Below, in pieces: positions 34,002 to 42,408 of a stretch of 64,000 nucleotides of DNA; position 1 is the stretch's first letter, and each line of letters opens with the position of its first letter. Source of the DNA: Alistipes finegoldii DSM 17242 (GTDB lineage: Bacteria > Bacteroidota > Bacteroidia > Bacteroidales > Rikenellaceae); assembly GCF_000265365.1 (NCBI RefSeq), contig NC_018011.1, positions 2,108,001 to 2,172,000 of the forward strand, given 5' to 3'. Both the position numbers and the translations under genes were made by a program. Below the pieces are notes generated by a model that did no database searches, was not told where the DNA came from, and worked only from the letters and a program-made list of their open reading frames with translations.

Positions 34002-34122
34002 ATTCGGTATATTGTTATTGGTTTGGGGAAAGAATATCTTGTAGTTCCCACTCTCCTTTCATGTATTGCATGGTGGTTATGGCGGCTCGTCATTTCAGCA
34101 TCGGGTATCATGGTGCCGGTCG

Positions 34123-34371
34123 TTATAAATTTTCTTTTTCCTTGAGGAGCAACAGCCCCTTGTAGATCGTTTCCCGGAGATTGTCTTGTATCCCCGGTAA
34201 CTTTCGGTGCGCCTCGATGATCGACCATATTTCTTCCGTGAAGTCGATGCTTCTCTTCTGCACGAATGTATATGTCCGGCTACGCTTCTTTTTCTGGCGC
34301 TGCGTAATACCGGCCAACGCGATGCTCATCATGTCCTCGTCGTAGGAGGGGCGGTCTTCTATGGCTGGCAT
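34123..34371 (-). CDS. Small ParA-partner protein (82 aa)
   Basis: Basic N-terminal region (QRQKKKRSRTYTFVQKRS) followed by a helical segment (FTEEIWSIIEAHRKLPGIQD), starting 9 bp after the ParA stop. Small DNA-binding proteins downstream of parA commonly replace ParB on plasmids. That role here is inference from position. No canonical ParB motif. Confidence 0.6.
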   Translation of the reverse strand: MPAIEDRPSYDEDMMSIALAGITQRQKKKRSRTYTFVQKRSIDFTEEIWSIIEAHRKLPGIQDNLRETIYKGLLLLKEKENL

Positions 34372-34380
34372 ATGGAGTGT

Positions 34381-35136
34381 CTACTGAAGGAGTTTAGCAA
34401 TGATTTCATCTGTCAAAGCACTCATGTCGTCAGCGCCTTTCGATTTCGGTGCGAATTCAAAAATCGTTTTATGTTCGGCTTCTGCCTGTTTGAAGGCTTC
34501 GCATAGGCGGATATTCGTGTTGAACGCATCAGGGAGAAGATCATCCGCCCGTAATAGTTCGACCGTTTGTTGGTAAACCTTTGTCCGGGCGTTAATCATG
34601 CTTAATATGATGCCTCCGAGCTGGATTTGGGCTCCATAATTCTTTTTTATCGTGTTTGTGGCAGAGAGGATACGTCGCATGCCGTCGTAGGAGAATTCTC
34701 CGGGCGACAGGGAAATAAGCATGGCATCGCCGGCGGTGATTGCGTTTATGATGATTGCATCGAGAGCTGGGGCGCAGTCGATGATGGCAATATCATAATC
34801 CTTGTATTCGGGCATTGCCAAGTACTTTTTCAGGAAAAACGGGGCGTTCACGTCGTTTGCGAGCTGAACGTTGATATTCGATGTCCTGACATCCGAAGGG
34901 ATGATGTAAAGGTTCGGATTGATCTCGTACGGTTTTACGGCCTCGCCTGTTATAAAGAGCTTGAATAAAGTCTCCTTGTGTTTCGTAGCATTGAAGATTA
35001 GCGAGAGGTTCGCTTGTTCGTCCCCGTCGATCAGGAGAACTTTCTTTCCGAGTTGGGATAGGCGGAAGCCGACATTTGCTGCGGTGGTCGTTTTCCCGAC
35101 ACCGCCCTTTTGGTTGATGGAGATTAAAACTTTCAT
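34381..35136 (-). CDS. parA: ParA-family partition ATPase
   Basis: The deviant Walker A motif KGGVGKTT is at residues 10-17 (MKVLISINQKGGVGKTTTAA). Then come LLIDGDEQAN, the Walker B-like IAIIDCAPAL and a C-terminal helical region. At 251 aa it is a typical length. It would segregate or position the element when extrachromosomal. It is transcribed with the small partner gene and the Rep gene. A frameshifted copy of its N-terminus lies at 7368. Confidence 0.92.
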   Translation of the reverse strand: MKVLISINQKGGVGKTTTAANVGFRLSQLGKKVLLIDGDEQANLSLIFNATKHKETLFKLFITGEAVKPYEINPNLYIIPSDVRTSNINVQLANDVNAPFFLKKYLAMPEYKDYDIAIIDCAPALDAIIINAITAGDAMLISLSPGEFSYDGMRRILSATNTIKKNYGAQIQLGGIILSMINARTKVYQQTVELLRADDLLPDAFNTNIRLCEAFKQAEAEHKTIFEFAPKSKGADDMSALTDEIIAKLLQ

Positions 35137-35157
35137 GGTAGCAGACTGTATTTGGTA

Positions 35158-36426
35158 TTATAAATTGAGTTCCATTTGAATCACTCCCTGTTCGTGAGAA
35201 ATCTTCTCTTCCTTTATCGCGTTTTCGATGGATTTGAGGTAATATGCATCGCGATTATTGATCTTGTCGCCGTGATCTTCCATGTAAATCCATGCTGCGA
35301 GATGTCTTTGAAACACGTATGTGTAATTTCTTAGGGTTATATTTTTGAATACCCGATTGTATCTGTCTTGCCCGATTTTTAAAATATGCCCAGCACAATG
35401 CCGCATCTGGGAAAGATGGTTCTCGTAAGCGTCGAGATCTTTTTTCGACGGATGTGTCTCGTATATGTTAAAAATAATATGGCTTGGCGTGGAATGGCGA
35501 TTGCTCGGGAACTCCTCGGTATAGGTGAAATAATAGTTTGTCGTATTATTTTGCACCATAAGGAGCAGCTCGTCGCGTGCGACGTCGAGGACGCGCCGAC
35601 GGAACTCATGGTATCTCGGGACTGAGTTGGCGCGGACACGCTGCTTGGATTCTGTACTCCCTTTCTTCTTGGGTGAGTCGACATTCAGAAGCAATCGTAG
35701 ATCCGGATAGGGAATAGCCCATTTCTTCCCATCTGCGTGCCGGCATATCTGCATGTAGATCCTCGCAGTATAAACCGAATGGCAGTTGTCGACGGTAGCT
35801 TGCAATAAGCGTGAGTATCCGTAACAGGGATTTACCAGCAATCTGGCTATATCTTCGTCGAAAAAAATATGGATGTAGCTTCTGTTTTTCTGGGACTTGT
35901 CATTGTTGTAAAATACTCCCTGGCATAAAGGCCGGCGGCCGTCAGTCAGGGTTTCTTTGGCCAATTCCGACCATGTGGGGAATTTTACCGGTATCCTGAT
36001 CAGATCGCTGATGGCAGCTCTGATCCGGCTGTAATGGCTCCGGATATTCGTAAAAGCATCTAAAGGTATCCTAACCTCGAGTGTCCGCTCGTTGATCTTC
36101 CAGTAAACGTTTTCGGCGTGCAGTCGGAGGTTCCGCTCTTCCCCCAGAAGGTAATCAATTTTTTGATGTTCCCCTTTGTTTCCGAAGCGTCGGCACAGCG
36201 TGACGTATTCGTCTATATTTTGGTTGATGATCGGCTGTAAAATGTTGGTGATTTTTACGATTGCCGATAGTTGTATCAGCCGGTAATTGTATTTGGCATC
36301 CAAAATCATGTTTGGCTGGTTTAATTCGAGTGGTGCTTCGCCAGTCGGGAGGGTTGGGGGAACGATCAAGCTCTCGCTTTTGTATACTCGAGAGTCTTTG
36401 TTGCTATATATCGTTTGTACTGCCAT
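35158..36426 (-). CDS. Plasmid-type replication initiation protein (Rep_3-like)
   Basis: This 422-aa protein with LNQPNMILDAKYNYRLIQLS, LEVRIPLDAFTN, RSYIHIFFDEDIARLLVN and YTARIYMQICRHADGK shows the tandem winged-helix pattern of Rep initiators that bind iterons. Its presence suggests the ICE can replicate after excision. It lies 21 bp upstream of parA on the same strand. Confidence 0.8.
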   Translation of the reverse strand: MAVQTIYSNKDSRVYKSESLIVPPTLPTGEAPLELNQPNMILDAKYNYRLIQLSAIVKITNILQPIINQNIDEYVTLCRRFGNKGEHQKIDYLLGEERNLRLHAENVYWKINERTLEVRIPLDAFTNIRSHYSRIRAAISDLIRIPVKFPTWSELAKETLTDGRRPLCQGVFYNNDKSQKNRSYIHIFFDEDIARLLVNPCYGYSRLLQATVDNCHSVYTARIYMQICRHADGKKWAIPYPDLRLLLNVDSPKKKGSTESKQRVRANSVPRYHEFRRRVLDVARDELLLMVQNNTTNYYFTYTEEFPSNRHSTPSHIIFNIYETHPSKKDLDAYENHLSQMRHCAGHILKIGQDRYNRVFKNITLRNYTYVFQRHLAAWIYMEDHGDKINNRDAYYLKSIENAIKEEKISHEQGVIQMELNL

Positions 36427-36525
36427 GATCGTGGATAAACAAGAGAGAGGGGATATGGTGTGCCAACTGCTACCGTGGGATCAGTGATGCAGTCTTATCA
36501 CCACTCCCCTCAAGTCTCCTGTGCT

Positions 36526-36858
36526 TTATATTGATAATTTTAATTCTTTATATTTCCGCTTGAGCTGTTTGAAGTCGAGCAATAAGGCATCTGTTGTAAG
36601 TATGAGGATTTTTCGTGAGGTGCTATCCGGATGAGTCGGAATGAATCCTGCATGAACATACTCACGGACAGTCTCGACACACACGTTGTGCATCCGTGCG
36701 CAGGCGTCAACGGTTATGGCAGTGCCATAGAATTTTTGAGGGTCGAAACATTCCTGTTTCATCCTCGCGACGGTGGCTTCCAGATTTCTCACTGTGAATT
36801 CGAGTTGTTGGACGTAGAGACTGATCTTGGTGGAATCAATATGTGTAGAGTCTTCCAT
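36526..36858 (-). CDS. Excisionase-like HTH protein (110 aa)
   Basis: An N-terminal helix is followed by a MerR/Xis-type winged helix: FYGTAITVDACARMHNVCVE, TVREYVHAGFIPTHP and RKILILTTDALLLDFK. It lies within 1 kb of the integrase, as recombination directionality factors often do. It may be the Xis of the element or a regulator of the rep operon. Confidence 0.65.
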   Translation of the reverse strand: MEDSTHIDSTKISLYVQQLEFTVRNLEATVARMKQECFDPQKFYGTAITVDACARMHNVCVETVREYVHAGFIPTHPDSTSRKILILTTDALLLDFKQLKRKYKELKLSI

Positions 36859-36871
36859 GACTGATTACGAT

Positions 36872-37111
36872 TTATGATATTCTCGTGATTGTAAATGTAT
36901 TGTCGTCTGAATATGTTTTGGTTTCAAACTTTCGTGGCTCGAGTTTTCCTGTTTTTATCTTCTTGTTATACCGCTTTATTGCCTGTCGGCCATTTATGAC
37001 TACATTCCCTACATTTTTGAAAATGGCAGGATTTCCTACCTTCATTCCCTTTAAGAATACTTCCCACCCTTTGGAGGAAGGTACTTCTGTAAAAGTGATT
37101 TTTCGAGGCAT
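36872..37111 (-). CDS. Hypothetical protein (79 aa) divergent from XRE repressor
   Basis: The ATG at 37111 gives MPRKITFTEVPSSKGWEVFL, with a basic C-terminal half. A TTG at 37126 could add five residues. It is transcribed divergently from the repressor; the 140-bp intergenic region contains operator-like half sites. It may be the target of the repressor in a lysogeny-like switch. Confidence 0.6.
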   Translation of the reverse strand: MPRKITFTEVPSSKGWEVFLKGMKVGNPAIFKNVGNVVINGRQAIKRYNKKIKTGKLEPRKFETKTYSDDNTFTITRIS

Positions 37112-37127
37112 GTCTTTGGTTTTCAAA

Positions 37128-37241
37128 TGTTATTTCTTATCTTTACCTAATTTATTGGGGTGTGTGAGTTTGGTACGCATGTCCCACAACGCAAATATAC
37201 AACAAATGTTATAATAAACAATAGAATTGTTATAAATTTTA
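37128..37241. promoter_or_regulatory. Divergent control region with operator-like half sites
   Basis: TGTTATAATAAACA (37207-37220, two mismatches to the 14-bp palindrome) and TGTTATAAA (from 37228) are spaced 21 bp apart on the same DNA face. TGTTATTTCTTA (37128) lies near the divergent gene. Autoregulation by the XRE protein is the natural reading. Confidence 0.55.
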
Positions 37242-37252
37242 TTTGATTTGTT

Positions 37253-37657
37253 ATGGATATAACGGAGCGATTGAAGGAAATTATTGATTACCTCGGACTT
37301 ACGCCGAATGCCTTTGCTGCGAAGATTGGGATTTCGCAGCCACGGATGCGTAATTATCTGACTGGACGCACTCCTGATTTTGAAACATTAAGACGAATTT
37401 GTATAACATTTGTAAATATTGAGCCGCGTTGGTTATTGACTGGGGTTGGAGACATGTTGGTTCCATCGATAGCGCTCGGTGCGACTAACCCTTCTTCTGC
37501 TTCTACGTTAGAATTAGCGATTATAAAAACACAGGCTGAAACAATTTTAAAACAGCAGCAATTCATAAACGATCATTTCATGGAACTACACCAGAAAAAA
37601 ATATCCCCCCCCCGCGTTGGCGTGGAATATCCTGATAAAGAGCATATTAAAGAGTAG
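37253..37657 (+). CDS. XRE-family repressor (134 aa)
   Basis: An N-terminal HTH_XRE domain occupies residues 3-65 (ITERLKEIIDYLGLTPNAFA, AKIGISQPRMRNYLTG, TLRRICITFVNIEPRWLLTG), like phage CI-type repressors. A short C-terminal coiled tail lacks any peptidase S24 domain. Codons near the end contain a C9 tract (37605-37613), so slippage would change only the last 20 or so residues. It sits directly upstream of the integrase and is proposed to read TGTTATAAATAACA sites. Confidence 0.85.
   Translation: MDITERLKEIIDYLGLTPNAFAAKIGISQPRMRNYLTGRTPDFETLRRICITFVNIEPRWLLTGVGDMLVPSIALGATNPSSASTLELAIIKTQAETILKQQQFINDHFMELHQKKISPPRVGVEYPDKEHIKE
37605..37613 (+). repeat. Homopolymer C9 near 3' end of repressor gene
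   Basis: Nine C encoding part of KISPPRVG. In frame as read. A one-base change would replace the C-terminal tail. Confidence 0.8.
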
Positions 37658-37727
37658 TTCTGTGTTTGATATATTGTAGTGGGATCCAATTTTCAAACAC
37701 GGACTCCATAATAGTATATCGAACAAA

Positions 37728-39047
37728 ATGATAAAATTCTATTTAGCTACTCCCCAGCGGGAGAGATCGGCGATTATCTTATCCGTAACATTTAAGGGCA
37801 AACAGTATCGACGCACGACAAAAGAGTCGACTTTGGTAAAGTTCTGGAACCCCCAGCGACAGAGGGTTCGGGTGTGTCGTGAAAACAGATTGGCGAATTG
37901 CACGAATGATGCGTTGGAGCTGTGGTGCCAAGCTGCCCAACGAGCTGAAGTGTACTTTAAGAAAGGTTATACGATTCCATCTTCGCGAGACTTTTTCGAG
38001 GTCGTGGATGAAGAGTATTACAAAGCCTTAGAGCGACCTGTTCCGTCAATAAATACTCCGGAGTCTCCCTCTGACTATTACTCTGATTATTTTGAGCGTT
38101 ATATTGCCCGCTATGCCGATGCGAGGTCGATAATAACGATCCGGCATTACCGAACAGTCCTGAATAAGCTGAAGCAGTATGAAAAGATGATTCGGTGTCG
38201 TTTGCAATTTGAAGATATCAATATCAATTTCTATAATCAGTTCCGGAGCTGGATATATGGGCAGGGATATTCGGATAATTATTTCGGCAGTCTTATCAAA
38301 GTGATCAAACAGGTTTATAGGGAGGCCCGGGAGGTGGATCACCTGCATAATTTGAATGGCACAGCTCATAAAAATTTTATCACGGTAGCAAAAGAGAGTG
38401 ATCCTGTCTATCTTTCGGTTGACGAACTGATGAAGTTGTATAGATTGAGAATCACAAAAAACACAGTATTGAATGAGTGGCCGGATCTGTGCGGAGAGAA
38501 AGCAGTCAGGCAGCGCATAGCTACATGTGAACTGGTACGGAACCGGTTTCTTATCGGGGCATTTTCGGGCATGAGGGTGTCTGACTTTAGTCGTTTCAGC
38601 GAGTCAAATATTGTTGATGGGATGATTATGATGCGTACCCGTAAGACAGATACCCCGATTGCGATTCCACTTCATCCTGTGATACAAAGAATCCTTGAGA
38701 GCGATTTTGACCTGTCAAAAACGATTTCTGACCAGAAAATGAATGTCTATATCAAAGTGGTGGCGAAAATGGCAGGGATCGACGAAAAAGTGACAATTTG
38801 CGAACATCGAGGGGGTGAGTTAAAAGAGATTAGGGTCGAAAAATATACTTTGATCTCTACGCATACTGCTCGCCGATCTTTCGCCACGCACCTCCAGCGT
38901 TCCAAAGTTCCGCTTACTGCGATTTCCAAGGCTTTGGGGCATAAAAAGGTTACTACGACAATGCGTTACCTGCGATTGGGGGTGGATGAGAATGCTGCTA
39001 TACTTGCGGGAAGTTCCTTTTTTAAGGATTTTGAAGGAGAAGAGTAA
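37728..39047 (+). CDS. int: Tyrosine recombinase (ICE integrase)
   Basis: This 439-aa integrase has an arm-binding N-terminus, a SAM-like core (residues 100-200: IARYADARSIITIRHYRTVL) and the catalytic residues Arg in GAFSGMRVSDFSRF, His-x-x-Arg in ISTHTARRSFATHL, His in LGHKKVTTTMRYL and the Tyr of that motif. It would integrate and excise the ICE at the tRNA-like att sequence 60 bp downstream. It lies 70 bp after the repressor gene. Confidence 0.93.
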   Translation: MIKFYLATPQRERSAIILSVTFKGKQYRRTTKESTLVKFWNPQRQRVRVCRENRLANCTNDALELWCQAAQRAEVYFKKGYTIPSSRDFFEVVDEEYYKALERPVPSINTPESPSDYYSDYFERYIARYADARSIITIRHYRTVLNKLKQYEKMIRCRLQFEDININFYNQFRSWIYGQGYSDNYFGSLIKVIKQVYREAREVDHLHNLNGTAHKNFITVAKESDPVYLSVDELMKLYRLRITKNTVLNEWPDLCGEKAVRQRIATCELVRNRFLIGAFSGMRVSDFSRFSESNIVDGMIMMRTRKTDTPIAIPLHPVIQRILESDFDLSKTISDQKMNVYIKVVAKMAGIDEKVTICEHRGGELKEIRVEKYTLISTHTARRSFATHLQRSKVPLTAISKALGHKKVTTTMRYLRLGVDENAAILAGSSFFKDFEGEE

Positions 39048-39081
39048 TTCAATTTATCCTAAATTTTATCCTGCACAAAAA

Positions 39082-39108
39082 AAAGGACGCTGATTATCAG
39101 CGTCCTTT
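39082..39108. terminator. Terminator after ICE integrase
   Basis: AAAGGACGCTGA-TTA-TCAGCGTCCTTT, a 12-bp perfect stem flanked by A and T runs. Confidence 0.85.
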
Positions 39109-39131
39109 GGTGCCCAGGACAGGGATTGATT
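39107..39131. other. Candidate attachment site (tRNA 3'-end-like)
   Basis: TTGGTGCCCAGGACAGGGAT read on the minus strand resembles the last 20 nt of a tRNA gene, including CACCA and the T-stem CCCTG. It lies just outside the integrase terminator at the change from ICE to IME sequence. The second copy would be beyond the left edge of the window. Confidence 0.5.
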
Positions 39132-39186
39132 TATGAAAACATATACAAACAACTGAAATTCGAATATATTTATAATATGTTGAAAT

Positions 39187-39211
39187 ATAGTATATTAAAA
39201 TGATATACTAT
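39187..39211. repeat. Inverted repeat ATAGTATAT/ATATACTAT
   Basis: A 9-bp perfect inverted repeat with a 7-nt spacer in AT-rich sequence at the left end of the IME, upstream of its integrase. It could be an integrase or Xis arm site. The rest of 39132-39299 holds TGCGGACA/TGCGGACG direct repeats (39249-39268) and no gene. Confidence 0.4.
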
Positions 39212-39299
39212 GAAATGTATTTTGTCTGTTTTTAGCTGTTTTGCAAAAATGCGGACACGGTGCGGACGCAAAAGTATTGCTGTATTCGAATCTAAATCA

Positions 39300-39307
39300 T
39301 ATCTTTG
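39300..39307 (+). promoter_or_regulatory. -7 element TATCTTTG of IME integrase
   Basis: Consensus TAnnTTTG 21 bp before the integrase ATG, with ATTG about 20 bp upstream as a weak -33. Confidence 0.5.
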
Positions 39308-39328
39308 TAGAGCATAAAATGAGGATGT

Positions 39329-40732
39329 ATGGCAAAAGTTACATATGTTTTGGCGCAAGGGGAGAACAGCGCGGGAGAATCGCAAGTTAATTTCCGTGTC
39401 TATGTTTCCCGCGAATTGCGTGTACGTGTGCCGTCCGGCATTTGGGTCGATCGGAAACGTTGGGGAAAGAAAAACGATATCAATATTCCGAACATACCGG
39501 GGGAGGAGCGCGATGCGCTGTTGGCAAAGCGGGCGAAATTGAAAGAATTGGTCGATGTAATTGAGACCTCGGTCGAGGCGGCAGACGATAAATCGACCGT
39601 TACGCGCGAGTGGCTCGAAAAGTTGATCCGGCGCACTTTGCGGCCAAAGACGGCGACTTCCGTTGAGGAAAAGAAAATAGGCTTTTTCCCGTTGACGGAT
39701 GAATACCTCGCTACGCATAAATTGTCCGAATCGCGTGTCAAGCATTTCAATGTCTTGGTGCGGACGTTGAAGCGGTATGAGTTGTATCGTAAACTGTCGA
39801 ACCGACGGTTCGTGCTGGACGTACACACCGTATCTCCGACGACACTTGATGATTTCGGGGCATTTCTGATGAAAGAACCGGAGATTTTCGACGAACATCC
39901 GGAGTTGTACGACGAGGTGCCGTATGCCCGGCCGAAGGTGAGGAAGAATCTGCCTGTGAAGCGCGGCCCGTACCTCAACGCTGCGGGAGAAACGGTAATT
40001 CCCGGCCGTCCGAAAGAGCGGGGCATGAATTATGTTTCGGACATGTTGATTCGTCTGCGGTCGTTCTATGTATGGCTCAATGATAATGGACATACTTCCA
40101 ATGATCCGTTCAAGCAGTATAAGATCACGGAGATTGTCTACGGTACGCCTATCTATATTACGACCGACGAACGCAAACAGTTGGCCGAAGCGGATATGGG
40201 GGATGACAAGCAGCTGGAAACGCAAAGAGATATTTTTGTTTTTCAGTGCATGATCGGCTGTCGGGTGAGCGACCTTTATAAGATGACCTATGCCAATATC
40301 ATCGGCGATTGCATCGAATACGTTCCCCGCAAGACGCGCGACGATCGGGTGGTGACGGTCTCGGTGCCGCTGATCGGTGCTGCGAAAGAACTGATTCGCA
40401 AATACCTCGACGAGAACCGTGGAACGCTGTTCCCGTTTATTTCGGAGCAGAAATACAATGTTTATATCAAAGCGGCGTTCCGTAAGGCGGGACTGACGCG
40501 CATGGTGACGACGATTGACCAGCGGACGCGGCAGAATGTTCAGGTGCCGATCTGCGACCTTGCTTCGTCGCACATGGCGCGCCGGACATTCATCGGGAAT
40601 GTTTATAAAAGCGTGAAAGACCCTGCGATCGTGGGAGCGATGTCCGGGCATAAGGACGGCAGCCGGGCGTTCGCCCGCTATCGCGATATCGACATGGATA
40701 TAAAACGGGATGCCGTGAGCGTGTTGGAGTAG
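39329..40732 (+). CDS. int: Tyrosine recombinase (IME integrase)
   Basis: This 467-aa protein has an N-terminal arm-binding region (VYVSRELRVRVPSGIWVDRK), a SAM-like core and a catalytic domain: Arg in MIGCRVSDLYKMTY, His-x-x-Arg in SSHMARRTFIGNVY, and MSGHKDGSRAFARY with the nucleophilic Tyr near 450. It belongs to the Bacteroidetes integrases related to IntN1. It is unrelated in detail to the ICE integrase upstream, supporting two separate elements. Confidence 0.92.
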   Translation: MAKVTYVLAQGENSAGESQVNFRVYVSRELRVRVPSGIWVDRKRWGKKNDINIPNIPGEERDALLAKRAKLKELVDVIETSVEAADDKSTVTREWLEKLIRRTLRPKTATSVEEKKIGFFPLTDEYLATHKLSESRVKHFNVLVRTLKRYELYRKLSNRRFVLDVHTVSPTTLDDFGAFLMKEPEIFDEHPELYDEVPYARPKVRKNLPVKRGPYLNAAGETVIPGRPKERGMNYVSDMLIRLRSFYVWLNDNGHTSNDPFKQYKITEIVYGTPIYITTDERKQLAEADMGDDKQLETQRDIFVFQCMIGCRVSDLYKMTYANIIGDCIEYVPRKTRDDRVVTVSVPLIGAAKELIRKYLDENRGTLFPFISEQKYNVYIKAAFRKAGLTRMVTTIDQRTRQNVQVPICDLASSHMARRTFIGNVYKSVKDPAIVGAMSGHKDGSRAFARYRDIDMDIKRDAVSVLE

Positions 40733-40790
40733 AATTTGTTTTGTCGATAAATTTGTATAAATTAGCGACAATAAATAAACAAATAAGCAA

Positions 40791-41399
40791 ATGCAAGCAA
40801 TAGAGGACAAGATACTTAATAAGATGAAAAAGTGCGGGCGGGGTAAGCTGTATTCCGCATCCGATTTCGCTGTGTACGGATCGGCCGTATCGGTTGCGAA
40901 GGCATTGGAACGGCTTACCCGAAAAGGCGGTTTGGTCCGTATTGCAAGGGGCCTCTATTGCTATCCCAAAATCGACAGAAAGTTCGGACTGGGCATACAA
41001 TATCCGACCATCAATGAAATCGCTGAAAAAGTAGCCCGGCAGAGCGAAGCCCGAGTTGTTCCGACGGGTATGCACGCATTGAATGTATTGGGATTGTCTG
41101 CCCAGGTACCGATGAACTATGTGTTTTATACGGACGGCAATTCCCGGACGGTCAATCTGTTCAACGGTCGCAAATTGCGATTCAAGCGTGTAGCGCTTAA
41201 AAATCTGGCCTATCAGAATAAAACGCTGATGCTTGCCGTGTTCGCTCTGAAGGAGATCGGTCGGCCGCAGGTGACGGAGGAGCACACCGCCCAACTGAAG
41301 ACGATATTCGCCCGGATTCCGAAGTCGAGCATTCTGCCCGATCTGCGGTTGGTGCCGGCCTGGATTCGTAAAATCATTATGTCGTTCTATGAAGAATAA
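40791..41399 (+). CDS. AbiEi/DUF6088-family antitoxin
   Basis: This 202-aa protein with a winged-helix N-terminus (MQAIEDKILNKMKKCGRGKL, VAKALERLTRKGGLVRIARG) and PTGMHALNVLGLSAQVPMNY fits the DUF6088/AbiEi antitoxin group. These repress their operon and oppose the AbiEii nucleotidyltransferase in type IV toxin-antitoxin and phage-abortive systems. The stop overlaps the toxin start by 11 bp. Confidence 0.85.
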   Translation: MQAIEDKILNKMKKCGRGKLYSASDFAVYGSAVSVAKALERLTRKGGLVRIARGLYCYPKIDRKFGLGIQYPTINEIAEKVARQSEARVVPTGMHALNVLGLSAQVPMNYVFYTDGNSRTVNLFNGRKLRFKRVALKNLAYQNKTLMLAVFALKEIGRPQVTEEHTAQLKTIFARIPKSSILPDLRLVPAWIRKIIMSFYEE

Positions 41400-42408
41400 T
41401 TTTTGGACGTTTTCCGACGAGCAGAAAAGTATGTTCGTTGCACAGACGAGCGAGCGTGTCGGGCTTCCTCCGCAGGCTGTCGAGAAGGACTGGTGGGTGA
41501 CGATGACGCTGAAAGCCCTGTTCGAATCGTCGTGCCGGGACTTCATCACCTTCAAGGGCGGTACGTCGTTGAGCAAGGGTTGGCATGTCATAGAACGCTT
41601 CTCGGAGGACATCGATATTGCAATCGACAAGTCCTTTTGGGGAATTGCCGGGGACAACAAGTCGCAGCGCGATCGGATTCGGAAACTTTCGCGGGCCTAT
41701 ATCGAGCAGCGGCTCGTTGCGGAAATGCAGGCATTGCTGGAAGGATATGGGGCTTCCGATTTTGAGTTGCGTGCCGTTCCGGCGCAGGACTCCGATGCCG
41801 ATCCGACGCTGGTGCTGCTGCCGTATCGAAGTATTTATGCGAATATCGAGTATGTGGAATCGCAAATCCGGATCGAATTCAGCTGCCGGTCGATGAAAGA
41901 ACCGCGTGAGCGGATCGAGATTCGTCCGCTGATTGCCGAGGCATATCCCGATGTATTCGGAGAATTGGTGTTCCCGATTTATGCGGTCGTGCCGACACGG
42001 ACGTTTTTGGAGAAAGCGTTTTTGCTGCATGAAGAGTTTCAGAAAGAGAATCCGCGCTTCGAGCGAATGACACGCCATCTGTACGATTTGGAGCGGCTGA
42101 TGGATACGGATTTCGGAAAGGCAGCCTTGGCCGATCCGAGAATGTATGCCGAGATTGTCAGGCATCGCAGCATATTCAATACGATTCGCGGAGTCGATTA
42201 TCGGACGCACCATCCGAGCCGGATCGATTTTATTCCGCCCGAAAAATTGGCGGAGGTATGGCGCAGGGATTATGAGCGGATGCAGGAGTATTTCATCTAT
42301 GGAGATTCGCTGCCATACGATCGACTGATCGCGCGGATGGCGGAGTTGCGGGATCGGTTTCGGAAAGTTGTAATGGAGGATGATTTTTTCAGCGAATCGG
42401 AATTATGA
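41389..42408 (+). CDS. AbiEii-family nucleotidyltransferase toxin
   Basis: Residues 56-80 carry the polymerase-beta signature KGGTSLSKGW ... SEDIDIAI with the catalytic Asp pair. A third acidic residue is expected in IRIEFSC. At 339 aa it is typical of AbiEii toxins, which transfer nucleotides to tRNA or other targets and cause growth arrest during phage infection. It is translated with the antitoxin upstream and a membrane protein downstream (4-bp overlap). Confidence 0.9.
   Translation: MKNNFWTFSDEQKSMFVAQTSERVGLPPQAVEKDWWVTMTLKALFESSCRDFITFKGGTSLSKGWHVIERFSEDIDIAIDKSFWGIAGDNKSQRDRIRKLSRAYIEQRLVAEMQALLEGYGASDFELRAVPAQDSDADPTLVLLPYRSIYANIEYVESQIRIEFSCRSMKEPRERIEIRPLIAEAYPDVFGELVFPIYAVVPTRTFLEKAFLLHEEFQKENPRFERMTRHLYDLERLMDTDFGKAALADPRMYAEIVRHRSIFNTIRGVDYRTHHPSRIDFIPPEKLAEVWRRDYERMQEYFIYGDSLPYDRLIARMAELRDRFRKVVMEDDFFSESEL

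Larger units (their letters stand above)
1..39125. mobile_element. Integrative conjugative element, right portion (left end outside window)
   Basis: The span holds a coupling protein, an SSB, a TraO-like protein, ParA/Rep genes, an XRE repressor and a terminal tyrosine recombinase. It closes with a terminator and a tRNA-3'-end-like sequence at about 39107-39131. Base composition is visibly poorer in GC than the sus locus after 48.65 kb. No relaxase or VirB4/TraG ATPase assembly genes are in view, so these presumably lie to the left. The right boundary is approximate because the partner att site is not in the window. Confidence 0.75.

Noticed and set aside
34002..34122. Short ORFs (18 and 37 codons) in the gap downstream of the ParA partner gene
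   Set aside because: No start signal, domain or overlap pattern supports either of them.
34117..34130. CGTTATAAATTTTC near the end of the ParA partner gene as another operator copy
   Set aside because: Only one half site is present and it spans a stop codon; too weak to add to the palindrome family.
39170..40810. 546-codon minus-strand frame over the IME integrase
   Set aside because: Antisense shadow of a gene with clear catalytic motifs; arginine/histidine-rich composition is typical of a wrong frame.
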